A stretch of 64,000 nt of DNA from Apostichopus japonicus. Taxonomy: Eukaryota > Echinodermata > Holothuroidea > Aspidochirotida > Stichopodidae. Location of the stretch: positions 5,317,501 through 5,381,500 of the forward strand of contig NC_092562.1 of assembly GCF_037975245.1 (NCBI RefSeq), written 5' to 3'. Both the position numbers and the translations under genes were made by a program. Below the pieces are notes generated by a model that saw nothing but the letters and a program-made list of their open reading frames with translations, had not been told where the DNA came from and ran no database searches. Each line of letters opens with the position of its first letter. The stretch's first letter is position 1. Of the stretch, positions 44,800-57,139 are shown piece by piece.

Positions 44800-47138
44800 C
44801 CAGTTTAGTTACATTGGTTTTCTTTGGGGGTTTTTAGCTTATCGTGTAATGTTGATGGATAATTTGCTATGATCTATCTCTTATTTGAACAAAAGTTTGT
44901 CTGTATACGATTTATTGTTATGTCAAAATATCACATGTCAGAGCACGTTTTGTATAGGAAATGCGGAAAATATGATTCCTCGTCAGGGAACGATTACTTG
45001 TGTTACTGAACTTAACTGACGTTGGATTCTTGGTCAACACTTTTGCGATGGTTTTAACAGCTTATCAACATTTAGAACGTTATTGTCGTTTGGGTTGGCA
45101 ATTTATTCCATGTATCACATAATTATGTACAATCGCATAGCTTTATAGGTACAACTCTATTATTATATACGTTATCTTCATTTAGTCCATTCCATGTAGT
45201 CGTTTCGAATTGTGAATATTATTCCATCATTTATTTGTTCCTTCACATACTTCCTCCTTGTCAGAGAAAACCCCTTCAGTCCCCCATTTTTAACCTCCTA
45301 GCCATCTTCGTTATCAAATGTTGGACACAAACAATTTATAAAAGCGGATCCCCATCTTTATATAACGGTCAATTTGTACTAACTCGCATGTAACTAAAGT
45401 GCATTCATTCGTGTATCTATTCTCGTGATAGGATGGCCGGCCTAACCATATTTTCATTACGATCAGAAAGTACGCTACATATCTGATTTTGATTAGGAAA
45501 TATCCCAAGCAGATAGTTGTTAAGTATAAAGTTGATATATTGATGAAAAGTTAAAATGCTCCCCCGTCCCCCGTAGTCAATCAATGACATCCGACATCTA
45601 TGATTGGTTGAACACTCTAACCAGACACGCCCCTTCTCAATGCTGCGGTCTCTTTGTAAAGTTGTAAACAAAATGGTTTTAAATCTTCTTCCCGCTCTCT
45701 GGAAATCAATAAGAGGGAAGCTAGAAACGAAAGGCCAATCTCAAGATGTTCATAAAATTCCAATTTTATATTTTCGTCGTCACAGATGGAGTGAAACGCT
45801 TCTTCCACTTAGTAACAAATCATGAAAAGGCGACTGACATTTAGTCTTCACTCACTGATATAAGGTTTTTGTGATTTAAGACTTAACGAGTATTTAAGCA
45901 GGTTTCCTTACATATGAAACGTATATTTCATCATGTAAAATTTGAAGTAATTACATCTTGTGAAGCAATATTACAGAGATCAGAAAAGCAAGGAGGAACA
46001 AGTATATATATATTTTTTTAAATTTATATTTTGAGGTCCAACGACCTTCTTCGATTGTTCATCAAGTAAGGGGAAGCAATTGTGTTCATAGACATAAGAT
46101 TCACCGTTAAAGGGATAGGCTATTGTCCTAACCATACGTGGTTTCTCTACTGGGCAGACATAACAATAAAGTACAAAACGAGGCCAGCGTGCATGGAATA
46201 TACGTCTATAGTTCATTCGGGTTCGTAGCATAACAGTGTTTAAGATAATCTATGAAATATGTAATATGAAATGTGCATCTCTTCGAGATTTAGGTTTGCT
46301 ATATCAGTCGTTTGGTTTGAGTTACCACAGCTATATAAAATCGACTCATTTTAACCAAGAAATTCACAAAATGAAAGGAGCGTGTTTATTTTGTCATTTG
46401 TCGATTGACAATGTATTTGTGTCTTCGATACGTTAGATTTTCACGTGTCTTAATTCTGGATGTCTTCGTATTGAGAGATTCACACTAAAATATCAGTTGA
46501 TATCTACATAAAAGAAACCTATAGTCTAAGGAAAGAAACCCCTCACATACACCGAGCACTAGTTCAGGAAAGGAAGTTATTTGGTTCTTCGTCTGTTTGC
46601 GCATCTTTCTATTTTTGCTGTTGATATATTTCATGTTTTATGAGTTTATTCGAAATGTTTACTAAATGTGCTAGTTAATACTCTTCAAATAATCTCTTGG
46701 TTACAACTTGTCTCTTGTATTGTAAACACACTGGACATAAATTGAGAGAGACTTCCTCAGACTATACCATAACTCACCTACCTCCCAGCCCCTCCCCTAT
46801 TCCCCCTCCCCAACCCCCACTCCCCCCTAATCAAATACAGGAATTGTTTAATCTGCATGGCTATCAAGTTTTGGAAATCCTTTACTTTTAGCTTTCACTT
46901 CTCTATGATATGATTGATAAAGACAGTGCTTGCTTGTGTTTCAAACTACTTCAGTGATATTGACTTATAATCATATGAACATCACGTGTTAAATTAATAA
47001 CATAATCATAACTCTACCATATACGTCTATACACAGAAACAAATCAGTGTAACTGAACAACGGACATAAAACCAACTTTTTCCTCGGCACCACGTTCATA
47101 CTACTTGAATGAAATTGAGAAAAAGAAGATGTACCTCT

Positions 47139-47140
<2 letters not shown>
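44800..47140. other. No firm gene; one weak ORF and TE-like text
   Basis: A 61-codon frame from ATG 45640 follows a CCAAT-type word (gattggtt) and a CACGCCC box. Its Arg/Leu-rich start looks slightly like a mitochondrial presequence, but no partner exon or family is seen. The minus-strand frame 45980-46231 ends near gatgaacaatcgaagaagg, a phrase that may belong to a retroelement end. A poly-C-rich patch lies at 46785-46830. Confidence 0.35.

Positions 47141-47141
<1 letters not shown>

Positions 47142-47207
<66 letters not shown>
47142..47207. repeat. TA microsatellite
   Basis: About 65 bases of TA, followed by a TG/poly-G tract at 47250-47270. Confidence 0.96.
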
Positions 47208-47209
<2 letters not shown>

Positions 47210-47274
47210 TTTCGAGTGAGGGGCAAGGGCAGGTAAGGGATTGGGAGTGTGTGTGTGGGGGGGGGGGAGGTGGG

Positions 47275-49890
47275 GTTGTATTTAATAGTACCTGTTGGTA
47301 TTGTGTCGATCTTGGAAGGCAATGCCCATTAATATAATACCTTGTGCCGTGACGTATGTATTCTTATAAGCTGAGCTCATCGCAATACTGTAATGCCAAC
47401 CTGAAACGTGATGGTCCCTAGATTCCTAGAAGGTGATGTTCTTATCGCCCTTCCCTCATCTGCACCAACGCCCCCTCCCACACACCAAGCACTCATAACG
47501 TCATGTACCATTGCAAGAAAAACAACGTCTGTCTAGTTGAATGTCATATTCTTTCTTATCATCTTCACTATATGTGTCGTTTTATACGGGAAAGCCACCA
47601 AACGTGACACCAAAATATTACCGAGACTGTAAAACTGATATTACTTCGATGCTTGATCAGCCAAATATCTGAATTAGTAATGAACATCAATTTTAGATTA
47701 AAGTTCAGGTTTAATTGTAGAAAGACGAAACTTAATCTAATGTAACTTAACGTGGCGACCTTTTTTTTTTGTTCATCAAATGTAATATTTATAGACGAAT
47801 AATATCAAACGTCAGTTGATTACGATATGCTAAAAATATTAAGTAATAAATAAAAATATGAAAAAAATAAAAATAAATGAAAACGAATAAAAAACACGTC
47901 ATTGCACCCAAATTGTTTCTAGGGAGACACCGCAACAGCATCAAATAAATATGACATTAATATCTTGGATCGTGCCTCGATATTTACTTAAAAGCTTGAA
48001 TTAAGTGTATCAATCTCTTTATCTCTCTCGCTCTCCCTCTTCGTGAGATGATGAGAAAAGATTAAATGTTTTTCAATTTAACTTAATTTTCGTACTTTTG
48101 TAACGGGAAGACTGTTGTTATCCTGATTAAGAAATTAATCAAGAGAAATACTCGTATAATTGTATTTATCATGAATTCGGCACCTGTTTGTCACGAATAA
48201 ATTCGCCGTCCATCGATGATGTAGGACCGCTATGCGCCCTCAAAGTGGTCAGATCGTGTGACCATACGTGGGTGTGAAATGCTTAGTTTTGAGGAACTAT
48301 GCCATAAGCAGAGGCACCTGAATGTGTCTCGTATACGTGGCCGAAACTATTGACGAGGAGGTGGAGGGGGTAAGGGGGGGCGTGGGAAGGTGGACGAGAG
48401 GTACGGGGAAATCCTGCCCCTATTGTTCATTTTATTACACCCTTGTAACTCCTAAATGTTGATATTCGCAATTCTCTCTAAGAAAAAACAAAACATTTTT
48501 CTATATAATTGATATGAAGCGTCAACGAATTCCTATCGTATTGTTGAAATACTTTCATTATTTTAGTTTTATCTTATAAAGCTTGTTACTCACTGACTGT
48601 GAGGGGGGGGGGGGGGGTAAGTCCGAATTTCTGGCAAAAATGAGGACAGGATTTGAAGACGAATAGATGTATCCGGTGAGGTCTTTCATCTTGGGAAGAT
48701 GGTCAATCTAAGCGAAAATGGCAGCTCGCTTCATATTTCAGGAGAATGTCAAACAGAATTACAGGGAAAATAGAAACAGTTGATCAAAAAGATCTATTTT
48801 CATTAGAGGTAGAAATAGGGTTTGGCAACAGTTGTCCATCTTGTCCCAAACAAACAATTAATAAAAAAAGATAAAGAAAACCGCATCAAGGGCAAATATC
48901 CTTGACCACATCTGTCACCGGTCAATCTAATATATCGCTTGCATAGAAGTTGCTGGTAAATGAAGATTGAAGATGTGCGCATGTAACTTGTGCGTCACAC
49001 CTGCTACAAGCTGTGAAGACAAACCCTTTTCAACCAGATGGAGGTGGAGGGTGGGGTGGGGGGGGTGGGGCTAACTTAATGAATTGTAAGAATACAAGAC
49101 ATCGCGATATATATATCGTTTATATCAGCTCCCTAAGCAAGGTATATTATCTAATATTATACGGATTCCAATTAAAATATAGCCATTTATCTACTTATTG
49201 TAAGAATGAAATAATACTGTATATTCCATATATGGTACAAACCATGACAGAAACAGAGTGCGTTGTACTTACAACACGAGTACATGACAGTGCAATAATT
49301 GTTTGTAAAAGGTCAAAGATTTCCAACAGTTTGCGCCCATGCATGTAGCGTTACGCCGTTCATTAACCTCTTACTAAAAAAAAAAAAACCGAAATTGATG
49401 ACGAAACCAGTAGGCTATATTGAACCACTTTATAACGCAAAGAACAAAATAGAAAGTACTTTCTAAATATTTATATCTCACATCTTGAAAGACTTGGGAT
49501 CTCTTGTGATAAATAACAGTTGTTGATAATAGTTACTGCAACCTGAAAAGCCCCAAAATCCGTTGTGGTGAAATTTGAGACGCTATTGCTCCGCCTCGCT
49601 TTGGCATGACGAGAACGTGTTTGCTCATCAAATGCATGGTTTGCTTACACCATATATGTTACAGCTTGGGCAATATTTCATGAAAATAGATATCAGAAGC
49701 AAAGAATCACGGCAATGTGATAGTTATAAAATCATCAATCTTGTTATAATTTCTGGAATATGAAATTGATATATCATCATCAAAGAGAAAGATAATGAAA
49801 TCAAATTGTAAGTGAGAAGTGATCTTTTAATGGAACAGCTAGACAGAACTGACTATATTGCAACGCTGATATGTCATATAAGACTGTCTT
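47275..49890. other. No gene seen
   Basis: Unique AT-rich DNA with poly-G tracts at 48602-48617 and 49045-49070. Open frames such as 49013-49348 begin in the G tract and show no features. Confidence 0.45.
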
Positions 49891-49895
49891 TACAG

Positions 49896-50216
49896 CAGCA
49901 GGTTGGTCTTATCACGTAACCTCACACCCCATCTCGGAAACGAAATATTGTATGAGCTTGTCGAGTCACCACTGGTATATACTTCAAACCTTGAGAAATA
50001 CTGTTTTTGCTCTCTGACGAATGAACTGAAAGGTATGACGGTCGGCTTCATCGCGATAATCGTCACCGCCACGGCCATGATCTGCGGCATCGCCATCGTC
50101 ATCAACATCGTCATCAACATCGTCATCGTCATCAACATCGGCATCAACATCGTCACCTTCATGTCCATATCCATTCTAATCATCTTCATCGTGCTTCGTA
50201 ACAAACCTTTTAACTA
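49896..50216 (+). CDS. Exon-like ORF running into a hydrophobic GTCATC repeat
   Basis: An acceptor (gactgtctttacag) precedes an open frame of ordinary composition with paired Cys (CFCS), ending at a possible donor AAAG|GTATGA (50032/50033). If not spliced, the same frame continues through GTCATC/AACATC repeats that encode a very hydrophobic Ile/Val stretch, then LRNKPFN and a stop. It might be the last exon of a membrane protein or a chance frame. No partner exon was found and no family is recognised. Confidence 0.2.
50060..50195. repeat. GTCATC/AACATC hexamer-like repeat
   Basis: Imperfect repeats of atcgtc and aacatc. The minus strand reads GAT/GAC triplets like the tract at 20292. Confidence 0.8.
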
Positions 50217-50219
50217 GCA

Positions 50220-52190
50220 TCTCTAACATAGATGGGAGGAGGATGGATGTAGAGGGACGGTGGGGTGCGGTGGGGGGGGGGGGGGTCGGGTGGTGGTTTT
50301 TTATGCTAGTTGAAGGTAGGGGTATAGAGATGATGACAGGGTATCTGGCCCATCATACATTGTATGACATTGCATTATAAGGTATTACTAACATATAGAT
50401 GATTAATGCTATTTCAATGAGCTGTCCGAGCCCTATGCCGACACGGCTGTTCTTGTTGCCAATAATATAAGAAATATGAGATGGATTGCAATATCACTAT
50501 GGGCGCCAGACATGACAGGAGCTTCATTCTAATCGCATTGCACTTATAGCTTAACATTTAGCCAAGGGACTAAAATACTAACTGAGTGAGGATCACAATT
50601 GATTTTCCATATGCCATCTACATCGCGTACATAACCTACCAAAACGATACTCATCTATTACACGGTAGCGTTGAGCGAAACAGGTTAAAATAGATGCATT
50701 TTGGCAATGATGTAGTTTACGTGTTATGTGATAGTGCTACATCGCTACAAAGAAAATCTAATCAAAAGGTCATGTCGTCGTATCTAGCTATCTCTGTTGC
50801 CTAAATAATCGCTTGAAAAAATAAGTTAATTGTCTAGATTGCTGCATAAATGCATATAGGAACTCATTACATGGTAATTTTTAAATGTTATCTACTGTTT
50901 TAGATATTTATAAACAATAAGAAAACATCTATAAATACGTGAGAAAGATTACTCAAGGAGTAAGATAATTCTAGGATCATTTCCCTCGCCACCATCTCTA
51001 CTCGTCCAGTACTGATAGCATTACAGAGGAAAGTCTTCTTATCTCTTGCACCACAAAATTAAAACTAATCTTAAGAAAAGAGAGATTTATTTAAAGTAAC
51101 ATGATCAGAGAACATGGGCAGTCTAAATTTAGAGAAGATTACAGAGGTAAAGAAAAGTAAAATACTCAATGTTTCGTCTAAGTAATTATATCTTTATACA
51201 GAGGTCAGTACATTTAGATAGGAATGCTTGAGTGGACGATGTTGTTTGCATCGAATTATGACTAACGCCCTCCAATCTTTCCCGCTATGTAAGCGCGGGC
51301 AAAACGAGTTTCAAACCCAAGGTCACCATGTTACTTTCAATCAGTACACATTTTGTTATCTACTGTGTATTGGAGCCTACCGTGTTTCATATCATAATTA
51401 TGGTGAAATTTCATTGTTTATGACATGATAACGATAGTCTGTGTACAATACTTGTGTTTAACCATACAGCAGCACCTCAGCGGTTTAAAGGACCCTTCTG
51501 GTAAACGATTTTTCAGCATTTACTTTCATGTAAAACCAAAAACTTATAGTTATGTTTCTTACTTGTGTTAGTCCGTTCAGTGTGAAGCTAAAGTGTATAT
51601 GTTAGGAAGTGAGGATGGGAGAGGGGTGGGGATTAGAGAGGGCAGGCAGGAAATACGATGCCCAAACTGTTTTGTTACTCTACACCGCTCTATTATTCAA
51701 TCTTCGCATTACACACCATTACAGATTTACATTTTACACTTTATCTTTACACTTTATCTTTACACTTGACACTTTACATCTTTACACTTTATCCATTACA
51801 CTTTATCTGAACATTTGAAGAATTTCGCACTTGTGCGGTGAGATCCTTTTTCTTTCACAGTATATAAGCCCGTTTAAATTATCAACCTTTGGATGGACAG
51901 ATTACAACCTTCACCTGAAACATACTTTTATAATCTCCCGTTACATCGAAAGGTTTGTCAATCGCGGACATCCTAAATGTTCCCCAGTAATGGATGCAAG
52001 TTGATGGTTTTAATGATGACTCTGGGTGATATATATCACTTTAATATGTAAATAGCGCCGTCAACTGTCCTTGACGAATCAGTTTCGATACCGTTTACGT
52101 GATGACGTTAAACCGCTCGAATAACAAGTCGTTAAGGAAAGGAGGGTTTTAGTGGTATCAAATAAAATGGTAAGTGGAAGTTCATTAAAG
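50220..52190. other. No gene seen
   Basis: Poly-G at 50270-50285 and a (tttacactttatc)n minisatellite of about six units at 51717-51812. The rest is unique AT-rich DNA. Confidence 0.45.
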
Positions 52191-52199
52191 ATTTGTCAA

Positions 52200-52965
52200 A
52201 GACCCTAAAATACTGTTTTTAGCCATTACCTGCTTGTCAGTATGCCGGAGAAAGTCATTCAACCACAAGATATGAAGAGAATAACGGGACAAATATTAAA
52301 ACAGTTTAGTTATGTGGTTGTTAAAGGGTCTAGGTGAAAGGTCAGTGTAGGTCAAAGGTCAAGTTGGCCTAAATTGTGTGGAAATGTATGTCAGGAACGG
52401 CTCCTAGACTGCAGTAAGTCGGATCAAGCTCAAACTTGGTGGGTAGGTGCTTGACCATGTAACCGTGACTGATGACGTCATATGTCTAAGGGTCAGAGGT
52501 AAAAAAGGCCTAATGATTGGTTTTTAGCCGTTTTCTGCTTGTCAACATGTAGAAAAAAGGCATTAAATCACATGATATGTAGAGAATGATGAGACAAATT
52601 TAAAATAGTGCAGATTAGGTTTTCAAGGTCGAGGACAACGGTCAATGGAGGTCAAAGTTCAATTGGTCTAAATTGTGCGGATAAAGTGTGTCGCAAACTC
52701 CTCCTTCACCGTAAGTCCGATCAAGTTCAAACTCGGCGGGTAGGTGCCTGACCATGTAAACGTTTGTCTGCGTGATTGATGACGTCATAGGTCCAAACGT
52801 CATAGGTCAAAGGTCGAAAAAACTAAAAATTGGTTTTAGCCCTTACTGCTTGTCAACATTGAGGAAAACATGATATGTAGAGAATGGTGAGACAAATACT
52901 AGAAATATTCCTTTTTGGATGTTGAGGGTTAGGTTGAAAGGACAACGTATAGGTCAGATATGAAA
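52200..52965. repeat. About 305-bp tandem repeat, 3 copies, AGGTCA-rich
   Basis: The phrase ttttagcc...ctgcttgtcaacat... gatatgtagagaatg recurs near 52220, 52527 and 52833. Each unit carries several aaaggtca/aggtcaaaggtca words, a gatgacgtcat CRE-like word and a tgaccatgtaa word. Copies are diverged. The same aaaggtca style appears at 10230-10450, so the unit belongs to a dispersed family. Confidence 0.75.
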
Positions 52966-53439
52966 TTTCCCCAAATTTGATGCCTTCCATTAAACAACAT
53001 TTATGGTGGTGTTTTCTACTAAATTTTTAACTAAACTATACGTGAAAAACTGGATTCTAGCATATTTACAAAGATAGCAAACCAGATGAATTCAGAAGTA
53101 ACCCAACAATCACTTCCACCATGGAGAAGATGAGATGTGCAACTCAATGGATTGTCCTCTTATTAATGGTTGTGCTAATCACAGATAACAGAAATGAAAG
53201 ATTATCACTTGTGTTGATGTCACGTATATAACTAACTAGGGATCGCGTCTTTTCGTTCATTCCGATCAATTATTTATAACAGTACCGCAATTTCTTGATT
53301 TTTCTTGGAAAATTATTATATTTTTAAGTATGGATATTATTATGTTCTTTTAATAGAATAGTAGTGAAAGGATAGTATAATATATAGGCATTATTCAAGA
53401 CTTACTGATAAACAATTGTCGACAGTTATACCCAGGCGC

Positions 53440-53650
53440 GGCGGAACGGAAAAAATTATTGGGGGGGGCTAATGTGTGGAGACTATCAGAGCCGTATATA
53501 GAGAGACTATCTAAGCGGAGCGCCACCATCAGTTGGCGCGGAGCGTACAAGAAAATTTTGGGTTTTTTCAAATCCCCAGATGACCGGAAACGGCACTTCC
53601 CGATTGTTTTATGCTGCGAATACCTAGCCCTAAAATATGGGTCTCAAGCC
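53440..53650. mobile_element. Diverged relative of the hAT MITE
   Basis: ctatctaagcggagcgccac and ggcgcggagcgtacaagaaa match the inner part of the MITE at 53776, but the left side and the following text differ. It begins near gcgcggcggaacgg and a poly-G tract. Its ends are unclear. Confidence 0.6.
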
Positions 53651-53775
53651 TGCAATTTCTCAGATTGCACGTAAAAGTCTGTAAAAACATTGTAATTTGT
53701 ATATTCGATGGTGTTTTAAGAGAGTAGCTATTATTCGTAGTGTACTCGCAAAGACGTTTTTGAGTGTAGTAAGGG

Positions 53776-54177
53776 CAGTGGCGGAGCTAGGGGTATTGGT
53801 CAGGGGGGGGGCAAGAATGGTCTGTAGGGGCGCTTTCGACACTATCTAAGCGGAGCGCCACCACAGGTTGGCGCGGAGCGTACAGAAAATTTTTGAGTAA
53901 AGTTACTCCCTAGATTGCAGGAAATGACCCTTTCCGGGCCTTGCTAATTTGCAGATAAACGGAGAATAAATAGGTGTCGTCGCCATTTTGTCGGAAAATT
54001 ACACCAACAGAATATGACAAATGTCAATAGGTATATGAGAGCGCAATAAAATAGTCAATAATCGCGAATAAGTTAAAAGTAGTGAAAAGCTGAAAAGGGC
54101 GCCAGCAGTCCATTTGAGTCCGTCAGGAGGGGGGGGGGGTCCACCCCCTGACTGTATATATGGACGCTCCGCCACTA
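53776..54177. mobile_element. hAT-type MITE, copy 2, perfect 8-bp TSD
   Basis: A 402-bp element with ends CAGTGGCGGAGC and GCTCCGCCACTA. The flanks are the exact 8-bp direct repeat agtaaggg (53768-53775 and 54178-54185). It is highly similar to the copy in the cytokine receptor intron, including the G tract and the gcgccacc hairpin. It has no coding capacity. Confidence 0.93.
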
Positions 54178-54299
54178 AGTAAGGGGATGTTGGAGAACTG
54201 GCTGAAATGAGGCAAGTCATTGGCCTAAGACGAAGTTGTGTTACGCTTACCGGTACTCACATTAACTGCTTCCACTTTTCACGGGGCGTGAAGACGCGG

Positions 54300-54560
54300 T
54301 TGGGGTGACAATGTGGTCTATAGCCAGGGGACGGTCCGAGGGACCAGGGTCCCCCAGCAATTACTAAAATTATTACACCTATATAGTATACGTGTGCATC
54401 GGACAGATCGACAAGTATGCATTGAAAAATGGGCAGATGCACGTTTCGGAGCCTTGGTAAATATTGGGGGGGCTTATCATGCATTTGCCCCCTCAACTTT
54501 TTCATTGGGGGGGCTGAGCCCCCCCCCCCAAGCCCCCCCCCCCCGGTTCCGCCGCCACTG
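54300..54560. mobile_element. Possible MITE with ggttccgccgccactg right end
   Basis: A G/C-homopolymer-rich segment ends in ccggttccgccgccactg, the reverse complement of a CAGTGGCGGCGGAACC terminus. The left end and a target duplication were not found. The inner text (gccccctcaactttttcatt) resembles part of the element at 59116. Confidence 0.45.
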
Positions 54561-54599
54561 GTTATACCTAAGGTTACATTTTGTAAAATGCGAGTTGAT

Positions 54600-55160
54600 T
54601 GATCCTGGAAATTCTGTCTTTGACTCAAGTAGGTAACAATTACCTAGTTGGAATGATAACAGCGACAACAACAACAAATCTGGGAACACCAACAACTCCT
54701 ATATATACACTCTGTCGCGGATTAACCGGTCTTTAATATCTCTTACGAGTAACTTCACTTCCTGTCGGAATATCAAGTTAATTTCGACATTTGTCAAATT
54801 GTTTGAAGCCTGCACTGTTCCGAACGAAGAGGCCTGATTTTACACAGTCCTAAAGGTGAATGGAAGCAAAGCTTGTCACCCTAGGGTTCGAGACTATATC
54901 AACTTGGATGAATTTCGACATCTTCCATCACACGTGATTAAGTGATGGTTGGTTGCTAGTCTTTTGCATTCCGGGTAGAGATACAATTCAATACACTTTT
55001 ATAAATATGTAGCCAGTGGTTGAAGATGTTAACCGAATAAGAAGCAAGAGACCGGAAGCAAATTACTTTGTTTTTGTTACAAAGTAAACAAAAAAGGAAA
55101 AGGAAAATATATATGCTTTTCCTAAATTTTTTACGACGTTTGAAAAAGAGAAACGGAGGG
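54600..55160. other. No gene seen
   Basis: Unique AT-rich sequence upstream of the candidate ORF at 55162. No clear TATA box. Confidence 0.4.
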
Positions 55161-55161
55161 A

Positions 55162-55611
55162 ATGTCGAAAGAGGTATATTATTTAGTATTTTGGTTCTTG
55201 GGAACCGTCATTCTCTCTGGCTATATATACACCTCTTGGCAATTTCACGCTTTTGTTGATTATCTGAGGAAAAAGAACTCCCAAATTGAGATAAATATTA
55301 CTACGTTGATTTCAACCGACGTACCTATCCTACCAATTTCCTGTGAGCTGTTGACAGGTAAGAAATTAAATGAACTCATGCAGTGATGGTCGTTTACCAG
55401 ATGTCAAAAAAAATAAATAAAAAAAAATACAGAAAGAGAGGGGGAGAGAAGGGGGGTGGAGAGAAAACAGTAAGCGGTGACTGATAGAGCAGTCAATCAT
55501 TTAATTCGCCATTTTCATTCCCTTTTTAATTACACATGCATAGGCAATGTCGATATGACACTTCAAATCAACGACAAAAATATCTTCCAAAAAAAAAAAA
55601 TAGCGTTATAA
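55162..55611 (+). CDS. Candidate two-exon membrane-anchored or secreted protein, 87 aa
   Basis: Exon 55162-55357 reads MSKEVYYLVFWFLGTVILSG and continues with a Lys-rich stem holding one NIT glycosylation site and one Cys. It ends at a good donor, ACAG|GTAAGA. It looks like a signal anchor or signal peptide. An acceptor with a pyrimidine tract at 55543 opens exon 55544-55611, which is in phase (phase 1) and reaches a stop after 22 more residues. Neither piece matches a family I know. The second exon is short and ends in a Lys run, so the true partner may lie elsewhere, for example an in-phase acceptor near 58786. Confidence 0.3.
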
Positions 55612-55614
55612 CCT

Positions 55615-57130
55615 ATCTTTCTTGAAATTGATGGTTGTTAAGTTTTCATATTCTTCAATGTTAAAAACATAAAATGTAAGAACTGTGTTGATAGGAAAAT
55701 GTGATAATTAGGAAAATATGAAGTTAAAAATAAGCGAAATAGGTCAGTGGTAGATTTCTTTGGAGAGATTGTAATCAATGTTAGTGCATTGGTCGGTGGA
55801 GATTGTTAATAAAAAAGTGCTATTCTTCAAGCGAAGAAGTACAATGACATTAGAAAGGTGAAAAAATACAACAAGGTCGAAAATGTTGTGATGTGACGTC
55901 AAACTAAATGTGCTGTATGTAGCAAGGGTAAAAATATGGAATGACAAACATAGTAAAAACAGCCACACACTTGTTCAGACTGTACAAAGTTTATAGTTTG
56001 TCGATAGGTTTTAATGAAGTCGAAGCCGAAGAACTAAACCCCGACGTAACAAAATAGGCGAAGAGTATGCGGGTTGGGTTTCGGTTGGCGGTGGGTTGGG
56101 GGGGGGGGGGTGGGCGTGAGTCTTCTAAAAGATTGTAACTAATATAACTGTAAACCGTATGCCAGAAAGTAGTTCTAGTATACGATAGTTCTCCTCCGTA
56201 ACTTGCCGCTTGAATTTTAATTGGAAATCCAATATAAAGCGAAAACAAGAACTACAGTGAACCCTGACTGTAAGAGTTCTAAACATTTGGTAGGGTGGGG
56301 GGAGGGGGGAGGGATAACAGGTTTCAAAACTTTTAAGTTCTTAATCATATGCAAATGTATGATGAAGTTCATGTTACACTATTATTGTTTTTTTATTATC
56401 TATTTAGAAGGTGTTCTTGTCTATTATGATACAATTGTTTTGTGCTATTTCTAAACTAGAACGCCAAAATTTGCGGGCACAGTTTATTGACCAAACTTAA
56501 AGTATGGAATGTTCCCGAAATGTAATGAGGGCGGTACCGGAGAACTTCTTATGCATAGAATCCGGATGTGTTACCTGATTAATTCACGTTGGCTTCGGCT
56601 TTGAGTGCAACGTTTCTGTATGTTGCCGTGTTGGACGAATCTAACCGTAACAGAAATTACCAACTTTGCGATCCGCGTTATAGTCATTGCCGACTTTGCA
56701 ATCCGCGGTGTTGCAAATTGCTAAGAGTGACTCCTTAGTTTTCCCTTTCGGGAAACTAAACAGGGTATAAACATATACACATACTGTTGTATCATTGACA
56801 CACCAGTCTTGATAGTTTTAACTAATTTCAGAATTGTCCTATTATTTGTATCACAAAAATCGAGAGGTAGTTTAGCAAAATGTAACATGATCTGACTACC
56901 CCAAACTATACCCCATCTTCGTATAACCAATTTGTAATTAATAGTATACGAATTCAAGTCAACTAAAGAGAGTGATATCCTCACCTCATCGTTACGTTCC
57001 CTATATGATAACACACTAATTGTTATATTGTAAATCTTCATCTTATTGGATAATATCTTACAGATTGCATTGTTTGAATCAAACCCAACCTGAAACACAT
57101 CATATTCATCCAGTGACTGGATGGATTGAT
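55615..57130. other. No gene seen
   Basis: Poly-G tracts at 56096-56112 and 56296-56312. A short direct repeat, tttgc(g/a)atccgcg, occurs at 56665 and 56696. Confidence 0.45.
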
Positions 57131-57139
57131 GTGAAAACA

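Noticed and set aside
45980..46231. Protein-like 83-codon minus-strand frame
   Set aside because: No recognised domain, and the 3' text resembles a retroelement end more than a gene. Kept only as a note in the gap entry.
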